Assembly (NCBI GenBank): GCA_031761405.1
Contig: JASEVX010000007.1
Location: 44,408,411 to 44,472,410, forward strand
Reading direction: 5' to 3'
Length of the DNA stretch: 64,000 nucleotides
Source of the DNA: Serripes groenlandicus
Taxonomy: Eukaryota > Mollusca > Bivalvia > Cardiida > Cardiidae
In this document: positions 1-9,004 of the stretch, in pieces
Layout of the letters: each line of letters begins with the position of its first letter
Numbering within the stretch: position 1 is the stretch's first letter
The notes under the pieces: generated by a model
The model's database searches: none
Seen by the model: the letters and a program-made list of their open reading frames with translations, nothing else
What the model was told of the DNA's origin: nothing
Made by a program: the position numbers and the translations under genes

Positions 1-62
1 TCTATATGGCGGCGACAGTTCATTTATTAATGATTCCTTTGTAAACAAACTAATACGGGCTA

Positions 63-178
63 AAACCAAATTGGGTTGTCAACGTCACTCCACCATGACC
101 CCCGCGACTGGAGATCGAACCCGGGACGTCTTGTTCAAAATCCCTAATGCAAACCACTCACCACGGCAGATTCCGATG
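63..178 (-). repeat. tRNA-derived SINE remnant
   Basis: Read on the minus strand this contains a tRNA-like promoter: an A-box-like stretch (TGGTGAGTGGTTTGCATTAGG region near 150-172) and a B box GGTTCGATCTC near 110-121. It is not an intact tRNA because no cloverleaf or 3' acceptor arm is visible. A similar head fragment lies at 49146-49190. Confidence 0.6.
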
Positions 179-274
179 TAATCATAGAAGACTCGCATGA
201 TACTGTGTATACATAGACACTTACCAGAGTCTCCACTACTGTCAAGTTAGAGCTTTCCCTATTCGCCTACATAT

Positions 275-300
275 AATATAATAATAATAATAATAATAAC
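275..300. repeat. (TAA)n microsatellite
   Basis: Short run of ATA/TAA units just before the foldback element; a second TAA run follows that element at about 1517-1545. Confidence 0.85.
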
Positions 301-321
301 AAGCAAATTCATGAAATTTAT

Positions 322-1518
322 ATCCCCCGCTTGCAGGAAATATTGTAGGAAAATGTTGAGGTTAGGTTTAAACATGTCAGTAGACTTTTTATTGAACATG
401 TATTACAGGGTAAATTAAACGAACTTGGCCTAGGTTGTTACGGAAACAGCAAGAAACGACTTTTTTTGTTAATTAAGGGGCCATAACTCCACCGAATAAA
501 GTCCGCCGAAAGTGACGATCGAACTAGGCCTAGCCTTTAAGGCATTTAACCTTGTTACCAAGTTTGAAAAAAAAAACGGTTCACATTTGTGGCAGTTATT
601 GCACGGAAACAGCAAGAAACGACATTTTTTGTTAAATAAGGGGCCATAACTCCACTAAATAAAGTCCACCGAAAGTGACGATCGTACTTGGCTTAGCCCT
701 TAAGGCATTTAACCTTGTAACCAATTTTGAAAAAAAACGGTTCACATTTGTGGCAGTTATTGCACGGAAACAGCAAGAAACGACATATTTTGTTAAATAA
801 GGGGCCATAACTCCACCAAATAAAGTCTGCCGAAAGTGACGATCGAACTTGGCCTAGCCCTTAAGGCATTTAACGTTGTTACGAAGTTTGAAAAAAAAAG
901 GTTCACATTTGTGGCAGTTATTGCACGGAAACAGCAAGAAACGACATTTTTTGTTAAATAAGGGGCCATAACTCCACCGAATAAAGTCCGCCGAAAGTGA
1001 TATTCGAACTTAGCCTAGCCCTTAAGGCATTTAACGTTGTTACCAAGTTTGAAAAAAAAAGGTTCACATTTGTGGCAGTTATTGCACGGAAACAGCAAGA
1101 AACGACATATTTTGTTAAATAAGGGGCCATAACTCCACCAAATAAAGTCTGCCGAAAGTGACGATCGAACTTGGCCTAGCCCTTAAGGCATTTAACGTTG
1201 TTACCAAGTTTGAAAAAAAAAGGTTCACATTTGTGGCAGTTATTGCACGGAAACGGCAAGAAACAACATATTTTGTTAAATAAGGGGCCATAACTCCACC
1301 AAATAAAGTCCGCCGAAAGTGATATTCGAACTTGGCTTAGCCGTTAAGGCATTTAACCTTGTTACCAAGTTTGAAAAGAAACGGTTCACATTTGCGGCAG
1401 TTATTGCACGGAAACGAAGTGTGACGGACGGACAGACGGACAGACGGACAGACAGACGGACGGACGGACAAACCGAAATTAATAACCCCCCTTTTTTTCT
1501 TCGAAAAAGCGGGGGATA
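322..1518 (-). mobile_element. Foldback element with 161-bp tandem core
   Basis: The ends are inverted copies of ATCCCCCGCTT (about 322-332) and AAGCGGGGGAT (about 1507-1517). Read on the minus strand it begins with a hairpin whose loop contains GAA, then a GTCCGTC/GTCTGTC tract (1425-1472), then tandem 161-bp units. This is the same plan as the element at 55625-55861, which has a similar CCCCCGCTTTT...GCGAAAGC...GGGG head. No coding capacity is seen. A non-autonomous element is inferred. Confidence 0.7.
424..1425. repeat. 161-bp tandem repeat, about six units
   Basis: The phrase AAGGGGCCATAACTCC recurs at 475, 638, 799, 960, 1121 and 1282, giving steps of 163, 161, 161, 161 and 161 bases. 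Units differ by scattered substitutions (for example GACGATCGAAC against GATATTCGAAC) and in A-run length. Confidence 0.95.
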
Positions 1519-1585
1519 ATAATATTAATAATAATAATAATAATAAAGACTTTATCTATAGAGGCTGCACAGTTGGACATGTCAA

Positions 1586-2090
1586 GTCTTCCCTCATCCT
1601 CGGTACCCAGGCTATTCATAACACATATGATACCCTGGGCAAATTGGCTAGCGAAACTTCGTAAAGCGTGCACCTCGATTTTCTCCGTAACTACGAGGGG
1701 TGTTCGGAAAGTTTCGGGACAAGTGCCGTAACATTTTTTTTTAAATATGCGTACACAATTCTTTCAACATACATAGCTCTATATAACTAGCGTCTTATTT
1801 TTAATTTTGTAATTTTGCTTTTGAAAATGAATAAATGGTATATAAAGCTATGTATGTTTAAAGAATTGTGTTCAATTATAAAAAAATAAGAATGTTAAGG
1901 CACGTGTCCCGATACTTTCCGAACACCCCTCGTACACTGTTATTACTGTACATCGCCTGAAATTTGTAGCATGCAACCAATCAAGCGGCTGTTTCACCTC
2001 ATGAATTATTCATGACTACGAAGTTTCGCTAGCCAATTTGCCCAGGGTATCATATATGTTATGAATAGCCTGGGTTCCGAGGATGGTCTT
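1586..2090. mobile_element. Foldback element interrupted in its loop
   Basis: Left arm 1586-1663 and right arm about 2019-2090 are inverted copies. For example GGCTAGCGAAACTTCGTA on the left matches TACGAAGTTTCGCTAGCC on the right, and both arms carry the CCTGGGCAAATTGG block. The loop holds a separate TA-flanked MITE. No coding sequence. Confidence 0.75.
1694..1932. mobile_element. Mariner/Tc1-like MITE with TA target site
   Basis: A 239-bp element starts CGAGGGGTGTTCGGAAAGT and ends with the inverted form ACTTTCCGAACACCCCTCG. A TA dinucleotide lies immediately outside each end (1692-1693 and 1933-1934). The inverted arms extend inward for about 100 bases (ACAATTCTTT ... AAAGAATTGTG). The Tc1/mariner assignment rests on the TA duplication and the TIR style. 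Confidence 0.8.
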
Positions 2091-2127
2091 CCCTGTGGGC
2101 CTCTGTAATAGATATAAGTGTAGCCCA

Positions 2128-2336
2128 CTTTGAACGTATTTTGTCAAAAAATAGAAAATCTCCATAATTGAATGGATAACAAGAGACATATAAACACTGT
2201 GTTTATATGTCTCTGGGATAACCTATGACAAAAAGTGGAAAACATTGTGGTAAAAGGAGGAATTGCACGTTTAGTGCAATTTCTTCTTTTGTCACTATGT
2301 TTTCAAAAAGCTGTCTGCTGCGTCAGAAAACGTAGC
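2128..2336 (-). mobile_element. TTAA-type palindromic MITE, truncated
   Basis: Lacks both CCCTTTCCC termini but keeps the internal TGAACGTATTTTGTC ... CTGCTGC core and the central hairpin GCACGTTTAGTGC. It carries a 35-bp micro-palindrome at 2181-2215. Confidence 0.8.
2181..2215. repeat. 35-bp micro-palindrome insertion, copy 1
   Basis: Arms AGAGACATATAAACA and TGTTTATATGTCTCT around a CTG loop, flanked on both sides by GGATAAC (2174-2180 and 2216-2222). Other MITE copies have a single GGATAACCTATGAC here, so this is an insertion with a 7-bp duplication. The first base is A here but C in the copy at 3797. Confidence 0.9.
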
Positions 2337-2512
2337 CCACCGAGAAACACACCCTAGCAACTCTTATCGAAAAGTTAGTGCAGTACGGCCCCCCTGTTTT
2401 GATGATGTGACTCATGTGTACAGTTCAAGCTTTCAAAAGTTGGCCTTGGCTTATAATACAAAATATTATGTAAATACTTCACTTTTCAAATATTATTTTC
2501 TGTTAACCCTTT

Positions 2513-2733
2513 CCCTCATACGGCAATTCTGCAGCAGACGACTTTGAACGTATTTTGTCAAAAAATAGAAAATCTCCATAATTGAATGGATAACCTATAA
2601 TAAAAAAGTGGAAAACATTGTGACAAAAGGAGAAATTGCACGTTTTGTGCAATTTCTTCTTTTGTCACTATGTTTTCAAAAAGCTGTCTGCTGCAGAGAC
2701 GTCAGAAAGCGTCTATATGAGGGAACGGGTTAA
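2513..2733 (-). mobile_element. TTAA-type palindromic MITE
   Basis: TTAA-CCCTTTCCCTCATA at the left, TATATGAGGGAACGGG-TTAA at the right, central hairpin GCACGTTTTGTGC. Confidence 0.92.
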
Positions 2734-2837
2734 AACATTACTTTTAAAACCCACGTGAATTCTTTCGTTCTGAAAACAGTTTGTAGTAAAGAAGCACAGG
2801 GCATCGGGTGTTGCACAAAAGAAAAGAAAAAAGATAG

Positions 2838-2935
2838 TGGGTTGATTGATTGGTGTTTTACGCCACTTTCAACAATTGTTCAATAATATCACGGCGTTTT
2901 CTGGGTAAGTTACCAGTACTATTTAATCCGATGCA
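2838..2935 (-). repeat. SINE tail fragment
   Basis: GATTGATTGATTGG followed by GTGTTTTACGCC ... TTTTCTGGGTAAGTTACCAGTACT is the reverse complement of the tail of the SINEs at 5488-5712 and 47985-48125. Confidence 0.55.
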
Positions 2936-3425
2936 TTAAAACGTTCTCTGTAGAAAATGTGTAAAATGCTTTCCATAAAGAGATGAGGACATTGCGGAGG
3001 AAAAGGAGAAACTGTTCACACTGTTTTCAAAGGCCGTTTGCTGCGAAGGCGTTAATCCGATGCATTAACCCTTTTCCTCATACGACAATTCTTCAGCAGA
3101 CGACATTGAACATATTTTGTCAACAAATAGAAAATCTCAATAATTGAATGGATAACCTTTGACTAAAAGTGGAAAATATTGGGGCAAAATGAGAAATTGC
3201 TCTTTTTGAGCAAATATGTTTTCAAAAAGCCCTCTGCTGCAGAGGCGTCAGAAAGCGACTATATGAGGGAAAGGGTTAAAATGTTATCTCTGTAAAATGT
3301 TTAGATTTAGTTTATTTCGATAAGGAGATGAAAATATTGCGGGTGGAAGGAGTAAGTAAGTAGGTTATTCTGGATTGCCTCCACATATGGAGAGTACTAT
3401 AAAGACGTCCGCTGCGAAGGCGTTA
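2921..3425. repeat. Diverged tandem duplication holding a MITE
   Basis: The block beginning TTAATCCGATGCATTAA occurs at about 2922 and again at about 3051. Both copies continue into related sequence (GAGATGA..ATATTGCGG and the CTGCGAAGGCGTTAA end). The second copy is interrupted exactly at its TTAA by the MITE at 3065-3279. Confidence 0.8.
3065..3279 (-). mobile_element. TTAA-type palindromic MITE with empty site nearby
   Basis: CCCTTTTCCTCATA ... TATATGAGGGAAAGGG with TTAA on both sides. The neighbouring duplicate at 2930-2950 shows the uninterrupted site GATGCATTAAAACG. Confidence 0.93.
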
Positions 3426-3655
3426 ACCCTTTCCCCCATTAAGACACTTTCTGAAAGCATATATATTAATGAGGCAGACGACTTTTGAAAACATTGTGAC
3501 AAATTGCTCAAAACGAGCAATCTCTGCTAATGACACATTGTTTACAACTTTTTTTCAGTAATTATACATTCATCTTTAGAGATTTTCAATACTTTAACCT
3601 AAAAGTTTTCAAAATCGTCTGCTGCAGTTTTGTTGTGTGTGGAAAAAAGGGTTAG
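3423..3655 (+). mobile_element. TTAA-type palindromic MITE, diverged
   Basis: Starts TTAACCCTTTCCCCCATTA and ends with a decayed AAAAAAGGGTTA. The internal CAGACGACTTTTGAAAACATTGTG and GCAGTTTTG blocks are recognisable. Confidence 0.75.
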
Positions 3656-3704
3656 ATAAATGCGTATAAGAAAGGGTTAAGTAAATACACTTTAAATTCT
3701 TCTT

Positions 3705-3976
3705 TTAACCCTTTCCCTCATATGGCAATTTTGCAGCAGACGACTTTGAACGTATTTTGAAAAAAATTAGAAAATCTCCATAATTGAATGGATAACCAGA
3801 GACATATAAACACTGTGTTTATATGTCTCTGGGATAACCTATGACAAAAAGTGGAAAACATTGTGGCAAAAGGAGAAATTGCACGTTTTGTGCAATTTCT
3901 TCTTTTGTCACTATGTTTTCAAAAAGCTGTCTGCTGCATAGGCGTCAGAAAACGTCTATATGAGGGAAAGGGTTAA
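3705..3976 (-). mobile_element. TTAA-type palindromic MITE carrying a micro-palindrome
   Basis: Both CCCTTTCCC ends and both TTAA sites are intact. It is 42 bases longer than the usual copy, exactly accounted for by the 35-bp palindrome plus a 7-bp duplication at 3797-3838. Confidence 0.93.
3797..3831. repeat. 35-bp micro-palindrome insertion, copy 2
   Basis: CAGAGACATATAAACA, then CTG, then TGTTTATATGTCTCTG: 16-bp perfect arms. Flanks are GGATAAC at 3790-3796 and GGATAAC at 3832-3838. Confidence 0.95.
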
Positions 3977-4952
3977 TCTGTCTTCGTCATCTATTCAATT
4001 TATAACCCGCGTACTTTCACAAACATTAACGGTATATCTCTCATGCACCAGAAACATGTCTTATTCTTTGATATCATTGGTTAATTGAACTAAATTAACT
4101 AAATTATGTTAAACCTTATCGTTTGCCCACGGCATTTTATGTGTATTCAATTCTTTATTCAAGAATAAAGGCCTCTGGCCCATGTACATTTATATTTACA
4201 AAGCATACAATAAGATTGACGTAATAAGGATGGTTATAAATTACAGTATAGATTGTGCACTTCTTAGAAGGTGATGTAATCAGGGGCGTAGCTCTGCAAT
4301 ACTCAATGTGCAGACCGTCTCGTGAGAAAATCAACAATGTGGACTCTGCGTAAAATATCGACCCGGATCAGCCTAAGCATGCAACACAGGCCTACCCGGG
4401 TAGACACTTTTCGCCTCCTGTGGATTTTCTGTTTCAGGAATATCTAATCTATACATCTATCCGCCTAAGACGGAATGTGTCAGCCGGATCAGTCTGCGCG
4501 GACAGCGCAGGCTGATCTGGTCGATACATTACGCAGACAGACATGCACGTAGACTATCTAGTGTTTGTAGATGATGATCAAATTGAATTAAGAAATCAGG
4601 TATTTTTGATTAATGTTCGCTGCCTTCAGCTCAAGTTTGTCTTGTATATCAGTTTAAATCATTCTCTAAACTGTGAAAGTATATTATGTATTGTGTTTAC
4701 AACTTTATTACGCTCTTATTAAGGATGAAACAAGAGCTGTAACTCTGCTGCAAAGTTATCATCCTCAAACATTTTTAATCTGGCATAAGATGATCAAAAT
4801 GCCTTACCGAAACAAAACGAAAGGCAATTGCAGTCATAACGATCTTATAAGCCGTCTTTTTCTTGAAGTCCCAGACTATTTCTACACCAAATTCACCACT
4901 GTTGCTCTTACAGTAAATTTGAAAAAGTACGTGGTTTTTTTTTTAGAGATTC
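3977..4952. other. Intergenic sequence, no gene recognised
   Basis: No convincing coding region. Two short GC-richer stretches (about 4360-4400 and 4480-4545, with CGGATCAG..TGCGCGGAC and GCGCAGGCTGATCTGG) look like pieces of a dispersed repeat; a related phrase, AAGCTGATCTGGATCTACGC, occurs near 44620. Confidence 0.5.
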
Positions 4953-5183
4953 TTATCCCTTTCCCACATATAGACGCTTTCTGACGCCTCTGCAGCAAAC
5001 GACTTTTGAAATATTTGTGACAATTTTTTTTTTCTCAAAACGAGCAATTTCTTCTTTTGCAACAATGTTTTCAACTCTTTTCAGTAATTATACCTACATT
5101 TATAGAGATTTTCTTTGTATTCCCGCCAGGTGATTTCCAAAGTCGTCTGTTGCAGATGTGTTGCATGTTGAAAAGGAGGGTAA
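4953..5183 (+). mobile_element. TTAA-type palindromic MITE, diverged
   Basis: CCCTTTCCCACATATAGACGC head, CTGCAGCAAACGAC block, decayed tail GTTGAAAAGGAGGGTAAA. Confidence 0.75.
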
Positions 5184-5274
5184 ACAGTAGGGTCTTATTC
5201 CAGTCTACTCTTACGAGGAAACAATGGAGTTCACAGCGTCATGGCAAACATAGCTCCCTCCTCTTCCAGGACGT

Positions 5275-5465
5275 CTGCATTTGACGCATCTGCAACAAAC
5301 GCCCTTAAACATAGTGTGAAAAACGAAAAGAAAAATTGTAATAAGAAATTTCTCCTTTTGCCACACAATGTATTCAACACTAATCCATAAGTATACTTTA
5401 ATTTTTAGAGATTTTCTACAGTTTTGCCAAGATGGTTTCGAAATCGTCTGCTGTAGATTTGTTGC
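5275..5465 (+). mobile_element. TTAA-type MITE relic
   Basis: Internal blocks TGACGCATCTGCAACAAACG and TTCGAAATCGTCTGCTG remain. The termini are lost. Confidence 0.6.
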
Positions 5466-5487
5466 CAATAGTTGTACCATTTTATAG

Positions 5488-5712
5488 GTGTACTGGTAAA
5501 GCGTCTGTCTCGGGTGTAGGAGGTCGCGGGTTCGACCGGGTCATACCAAAGACTGCAAACGGGGCAAATTATTGCCCTCCTTGGCGCTCAGATTTGCTGG
5601 ATTAGCATTACGACTGAATGGCTGACGTCAGGATAAATGGACCGCTAGGACTTGTAACCAGGAAATACCGTGATATAACTGCAAAATAGTTGAAAGCAGG
5701 GTAAAAGACCAA
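5488..5712 (+). repeat. tRNA-derived SINE
   Basis: A-box-like GTACTGGTAAAGCG and B box CGGGTTCGACC are spaced as in a tRNA promoter. A non-tRNA body follows (GACTGAATGGCTGACG ... AACCAGGAAATACCG ... GTTGAAAGCAGGGTAAAA). Related copies: 44672-44890, with tails at 47985-48125 and 2838-2935. Confidence 0.75.
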
Positions 5713-5758
5713 ACAACCAGGTGTCTACTGAAGAATAAGAAAGAGTTCATTCTCTCCA

Positions 5759-6112
5759 TAGGACGGATACGACACGAGCGTATATTACACTAAATGCCTT
5801 AACCCTTTCCCTCATATAGACGCTTTCTGACGCCTCTGCAGCAGACAGCTTCTTGAAAACATAGTGACAAAAGAAGAAATTGCACAAAACGTGCAATTTC
5901 TCCTCTTGCCACAATGTTTTCCACTTTTTGTCATAGGTTATCCATTCAATTATGGAGATTTTCTATGTTTTGACAAAATACGTTCAAAGTCGTCTGCTGC
6001 AGAATTGTTGTATGAGGGAAAGGGTTAACCCTTTCCGACATACAGACGCAATATGACGCATCTGGAGCAGACGGCTGATATGTCAAGAAGGACGGATACG
6101 ACACGAGCGTTT
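5759..6112. repeat. 22-bp direct repeat flanking MITE sequence
   Basis: AGGACGGATACGACACGAGC is present at about 5759 and about 6091, bracketing the MITE at 5799-6028 and a second partial MITE at 6029-6090. Confidence 0.75.
5799..6028 (+). mobile_element. TTAA-type palindromic MITE
   Basis: Full-length, with TTAA at both ends, TAGACGCTTTCTGACGCC head and TATGAGGGAAAGGG tail. The central hairpin is of the GCAC/GTGC type. Confidence 0.95.
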
Positions 6113-6263
6113 TGTACAATCGTCTACGAGTACATTTAACCCTTCGAATACCGGAACCGCATTTGTGTAAAGCTTGTGCCATCTTATAAAACTTGATAAC
6201 CAATATAAGTCGAATTTCTATAATTATTGACATTCATTATGATAAATACATATTATACATTAC

Positions 6264-6639
6264 TGTAACGAAATTTGGGTTTAGAAGGATATTAGAAGGA
6301 GCTACTTTACAGTATTTCATATAGGATGTACTGCTTCTGGGGATTCCTTCTTAGGAAGGATCGCCAGAAGGAGTCATTCCAGGTTTTTCATGCTTCTCAT
6401 ACTTTACATGCTTTTCTTGTGTTTCATATGTTGTTCATGTTAAACATGTTATGTTGCAGGATCAATATGGAGCATGTTTTCTCTATATATACTCTGGTCT
6501 TGAGTTATTGTATGATATAAGATATATGTGTGACTTTATATAAACGCCGGAGGTCCTGTTCGGATCCGGTAGGATTAAATTGTTAACATAACCATTGACT
6601 TGTGTCGATTAATCAGCCTGAAATCCACACTTCGTTACA
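6264..6639 (+). repeat. 5' LTR of the gypsy element
   Basis: Starts TGTAACGAA and ends TTCGTTACA, a 9-bp terminal inverted repeat with TG..CA ends. The same sequence returns at 13623-13692 plus 16739-17048. Confidence 0.95.
6537..6544 (+). promoter_or_regulatory. Candidate TATA box in the LTR
   Basis: TATATAAA followed by a GC-richer stretch (CGCCGGAGG), a reasonable LTR core promoter. The transcription start cannot be placed. Confidence 0.45.
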
Positions 6640-6640
6640 T

Positions 6641-6659
6641 TGGTGGCAGCGGTGGGATT
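6641..6659 (+). promoter_or_regulatory. Primer-binding site, tRNA-Leu type
   Basis: TGGTGGCAGCGGTGGGATT begins two bases after the 5' LTR. It is the complement of a tRNA 3' end of the form AATCCCACCGCTGCCA-CCA, which is the acceptor end I recall for animal tRNA-Leu(AAG). The tRNA identity is from memory; the TGG start and position are seen directly. Confidence 0.8.
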
Positions 6660-6725
6660 TGCACATTGTCTAATGAGACAAGCGAATTCCTTATTATTTA
6701 ACGAACTGGTGAAATATTATCCACG

Positions 6726-7400
6726 ATGGAAATCGCTTGTGAGACATCACAAGGAGAGTCTTCTCCACAGGGACTTGGTATAGAGAGCGGCCATCATTTA
6801 AGTCCGAAAATGCAAGATTCGGGGATTGGTCAGACTTTCTTTCCACCGGATTTCGATAGTGAAACAGTAGTCAGTACACCATTACCTCCAAAACCTCTTT
6901 TAGCGGAGCATGGCGGAGTAGTTATCATGCCATTGTCTCCTAGAGAGAGAAAACTGGAGGAAGGAAGTATTGAAATGGCTCCGTCGAGCGTTTGTAATAG
7001 ACAAAGTCACAAATGGAGGAAGTTCTTCCTGTTTTGGATAATAATAGCAGTTCTGACAGTTTCTGGACAGTTTTGTATGCTCAAATTCAACGATTTGAGA
7101 GATACGTTTCTTACGATGGTTACGGTGTTCATCTCGACCAACTGGGTAAATATTGCAGTTGGTGTAGTATTTTTGCTGTCCTTATGCTTGATGTTTGTTA
7201 TGAAGAAACCAGAGTCTTCACATAATGTTTATTCTTCTTTACCTAGTATGGGAGCGTCATCAGCAAAACTTGGCCAAACTACTTTGCAGGATAGACGGTT
7301 AAATTCAAATCGTGAGTTCCCTTGTCGGCGGACTTTTAGTGGCCAAGGCTCGGATGTGTGGTTCGATTTTAGGAGGTATTTTGATAATCTGGCGCAATAA
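6726..7400 (+). pseudogene. Gag-like ORF, N-terminal part with two hydrophobic segments
   Basis: A 224-codon ORF starts 86 bases after the LTR. The first ~100 residues are Ser/Pro/Glu-rich and look disordered. Two strongly hydrophobic stretches follow, at about residues 99-120 (starting FFLFWIIIAVLTV) and 140-160 (starting VNIAVGVVFLLSL), separated by a short polar loop. The last part ends in WFDFRRYFDNLA, typical of the start of a retrotransposon Gag capsid domain. The frame then breaks and capsid-like sequence continues at 7495 in another frame. Paired membrane-like segments ahead of a capsid are not usual for Ty3/gypsy Gag. Confidence 0.75.
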
Positions 7401-7494
7401 AACTGTTGGCCAGCAGATCATAAAAGAAGAACTCTACTTTGCTGTCTAAGAGGACAGGCTGAAGCTTTTGTATATGGCTTACCCATGAACATTC

Positions 7495-7926
7495 ATGACA
7501 AAATTGGAGAGTATATTCGGCATAGCAAATATAAAAGACAGATACGTGGCTGATGCAAAACTTCGTAGGAAACACAAAAATGAGTCATTTCATGAATTCG
7601 GACAGGAGCTCGAGGATTTGTTCCGCAAAGCGTATCAAGATAATCCAGATTTTGTGCAGGAGCTGGCCTTGACCACATTTTTGGACAACTGTTCTGACTC
7701 CTCTGACTTTCGACTGTCATTGAAAAGAACCAAGCCTAAGACATTACAGGATGCCATTACTAATGCTATGCAGGAGGAGTGTTTGAGACTTGCAGAGCGG
7801 GAAAACATCAATAAGCCTCAGAAAGTGTTTGGTGCAAATCGTGAAGATAAGGGAAGGAGTAGAAACAGATATCAAGGAACACGGAGGAGGGAGTCAACTA
7901 CGAAACCTAAAGGGAATTTAAACTAG
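7495..7926 (+). pseudogene. Gag capsid region, C-terminal part
   Basis: A 143-codon frame with a charged, helical Gag-type sequence (for example YVADAKLRRKHKNESFHEFG) and a basic Lys/Arg-rich tail that would bind RNA. No CCHC zinc knuckle is visible before the protease. It is out of frame with 6726-7400, so one frameshift separates the Gag halves; residues between 7400 and 7495 are partly readable in other frames. Confidence 0.8.
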
Positions 7927-7989
7927 AAACGACTTACTCTGCGGGCCGCGAGGAAGTCGACAGTCAGCAAAGGCCTATACAAAATCAGC

Positions 7990-8485
7990 TTTGTTGTAAA
8001 TTAAAGAAAGGAAATAAAATTACCGTTAAAATTGGCGTCCTGCCAGTTTCTATGAAAGTGGACACAGGTTCAGTCACTACATTTATAACCAGTCAGACTT
8101 ACCATAGTATTCCATACCAAATGCGCCCAGGACTAAAACCAATAAGAAAAAATTCATAGCTGCTAATGGAACCTCTCTCTATTGCGAAGGAGAAATAGTG
8201 TTGACAATGGATTTTGGAGAGGAACTGCATTTCCCTGTGGTTGTGGGAGGAGTAACGGAGAATTTGCTAGGTCAAGACTTTATTCAGCATTTCCGCTGTG
8301 TTCTAGATTTTGTAGACAGGAAGATGTATATAACCAAAGGTGGCATGGAAATGAGTTATTCAAAACAAAAGACAAGGCGGCGTGCACGTGTGGTTGCTGC
8401 TGAGAGTGTTGTGGTTCCTGCACGGAGTGAATATTTACTTCCAGGAAAAACCTTTGGAAGGAGATGGTGTTTTGATACAAGATGA
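7990..8485 (+). pseudogene. Retropepsin-like aspartic protease, frameshifted
   Basis: The active-site motif DTGS is at 8061-8072 in a frame without its own start. The C-terminal half of a retropepsin fold lies in a different frame at 8198-8485 (GVTENLLGQDFIQHFRCVLD, the conserved G-x-D-F/L segment). It would process Gag-Pol. The frame changes between about 8130 and 8190 and again near 8430. Confidence 0.8.
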
Positions 8486-9001
8486 GACGTTTCTGAAGAG
8501 ACACGAGCTCCTTCTTGCTAGCTCTTTAGTTAGTTCACAACAGTCTGTGTTCTTTGTGAGACTCATGAATCCTGGAATTAAAGACATTCACATTCACACT
8601 GGAACAGTGATTGCTTTGTTTGAACATGTGAATAACAGCGTGGTAGAAAAAGTGTGTAATATTCATACAACACAAGATATGTTACCAGATCATCTCGATG
8701 AAATGTTAGAACAAAATATAGCTTGAATGCTGATGAAGCTAAAGCGTTTAAAGACTTATTAGTTAGAAAGCAAGAAGCTTTCGCTGCTCCTGGAAAAATC
8801 GGTCGGTGTAATTTAAGGAAACATCATATAAAATTGACTGACGAAACACCAATAAAGGACGCGCCTAGGCGGATTCCAATGTATAAGAGAGATGTTATAC
8901 GCGATCAAGTCAAGAAGTTGGAGGAGCAGGGTTTAATCGAAAGATCCGACAGTCCCTACTCCGCTCAAACAGTGTTTGTAAAAAAAAAAGACGGAACATA
9001 G
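8382..9001 (+). pseudogene. Protease-RT linker and N-terminal reverse transcriptase
   Basis: Two overlapping frames (8382-8726, then 8723-9001) carry the linker and the RT fingers. Near the end, GLIERSDSPYSAQTVFVKKK is the typical lead-in to RT motif 1. The frame stops at TAG (8999-9001) exactly where gypsy RTs normally have a Trp codon before R-x-C-V-DYRKLN, and translation resumes in the same frame at 9005. Confidence 0.85.
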
Positions 9002-9004
9002 AGG

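Noticed and set aside
4673..4984. 103-codon ORF
   Set aside because: Low-complexity AT-rich translation that ends inside a MITE; no domain or conservation signal.
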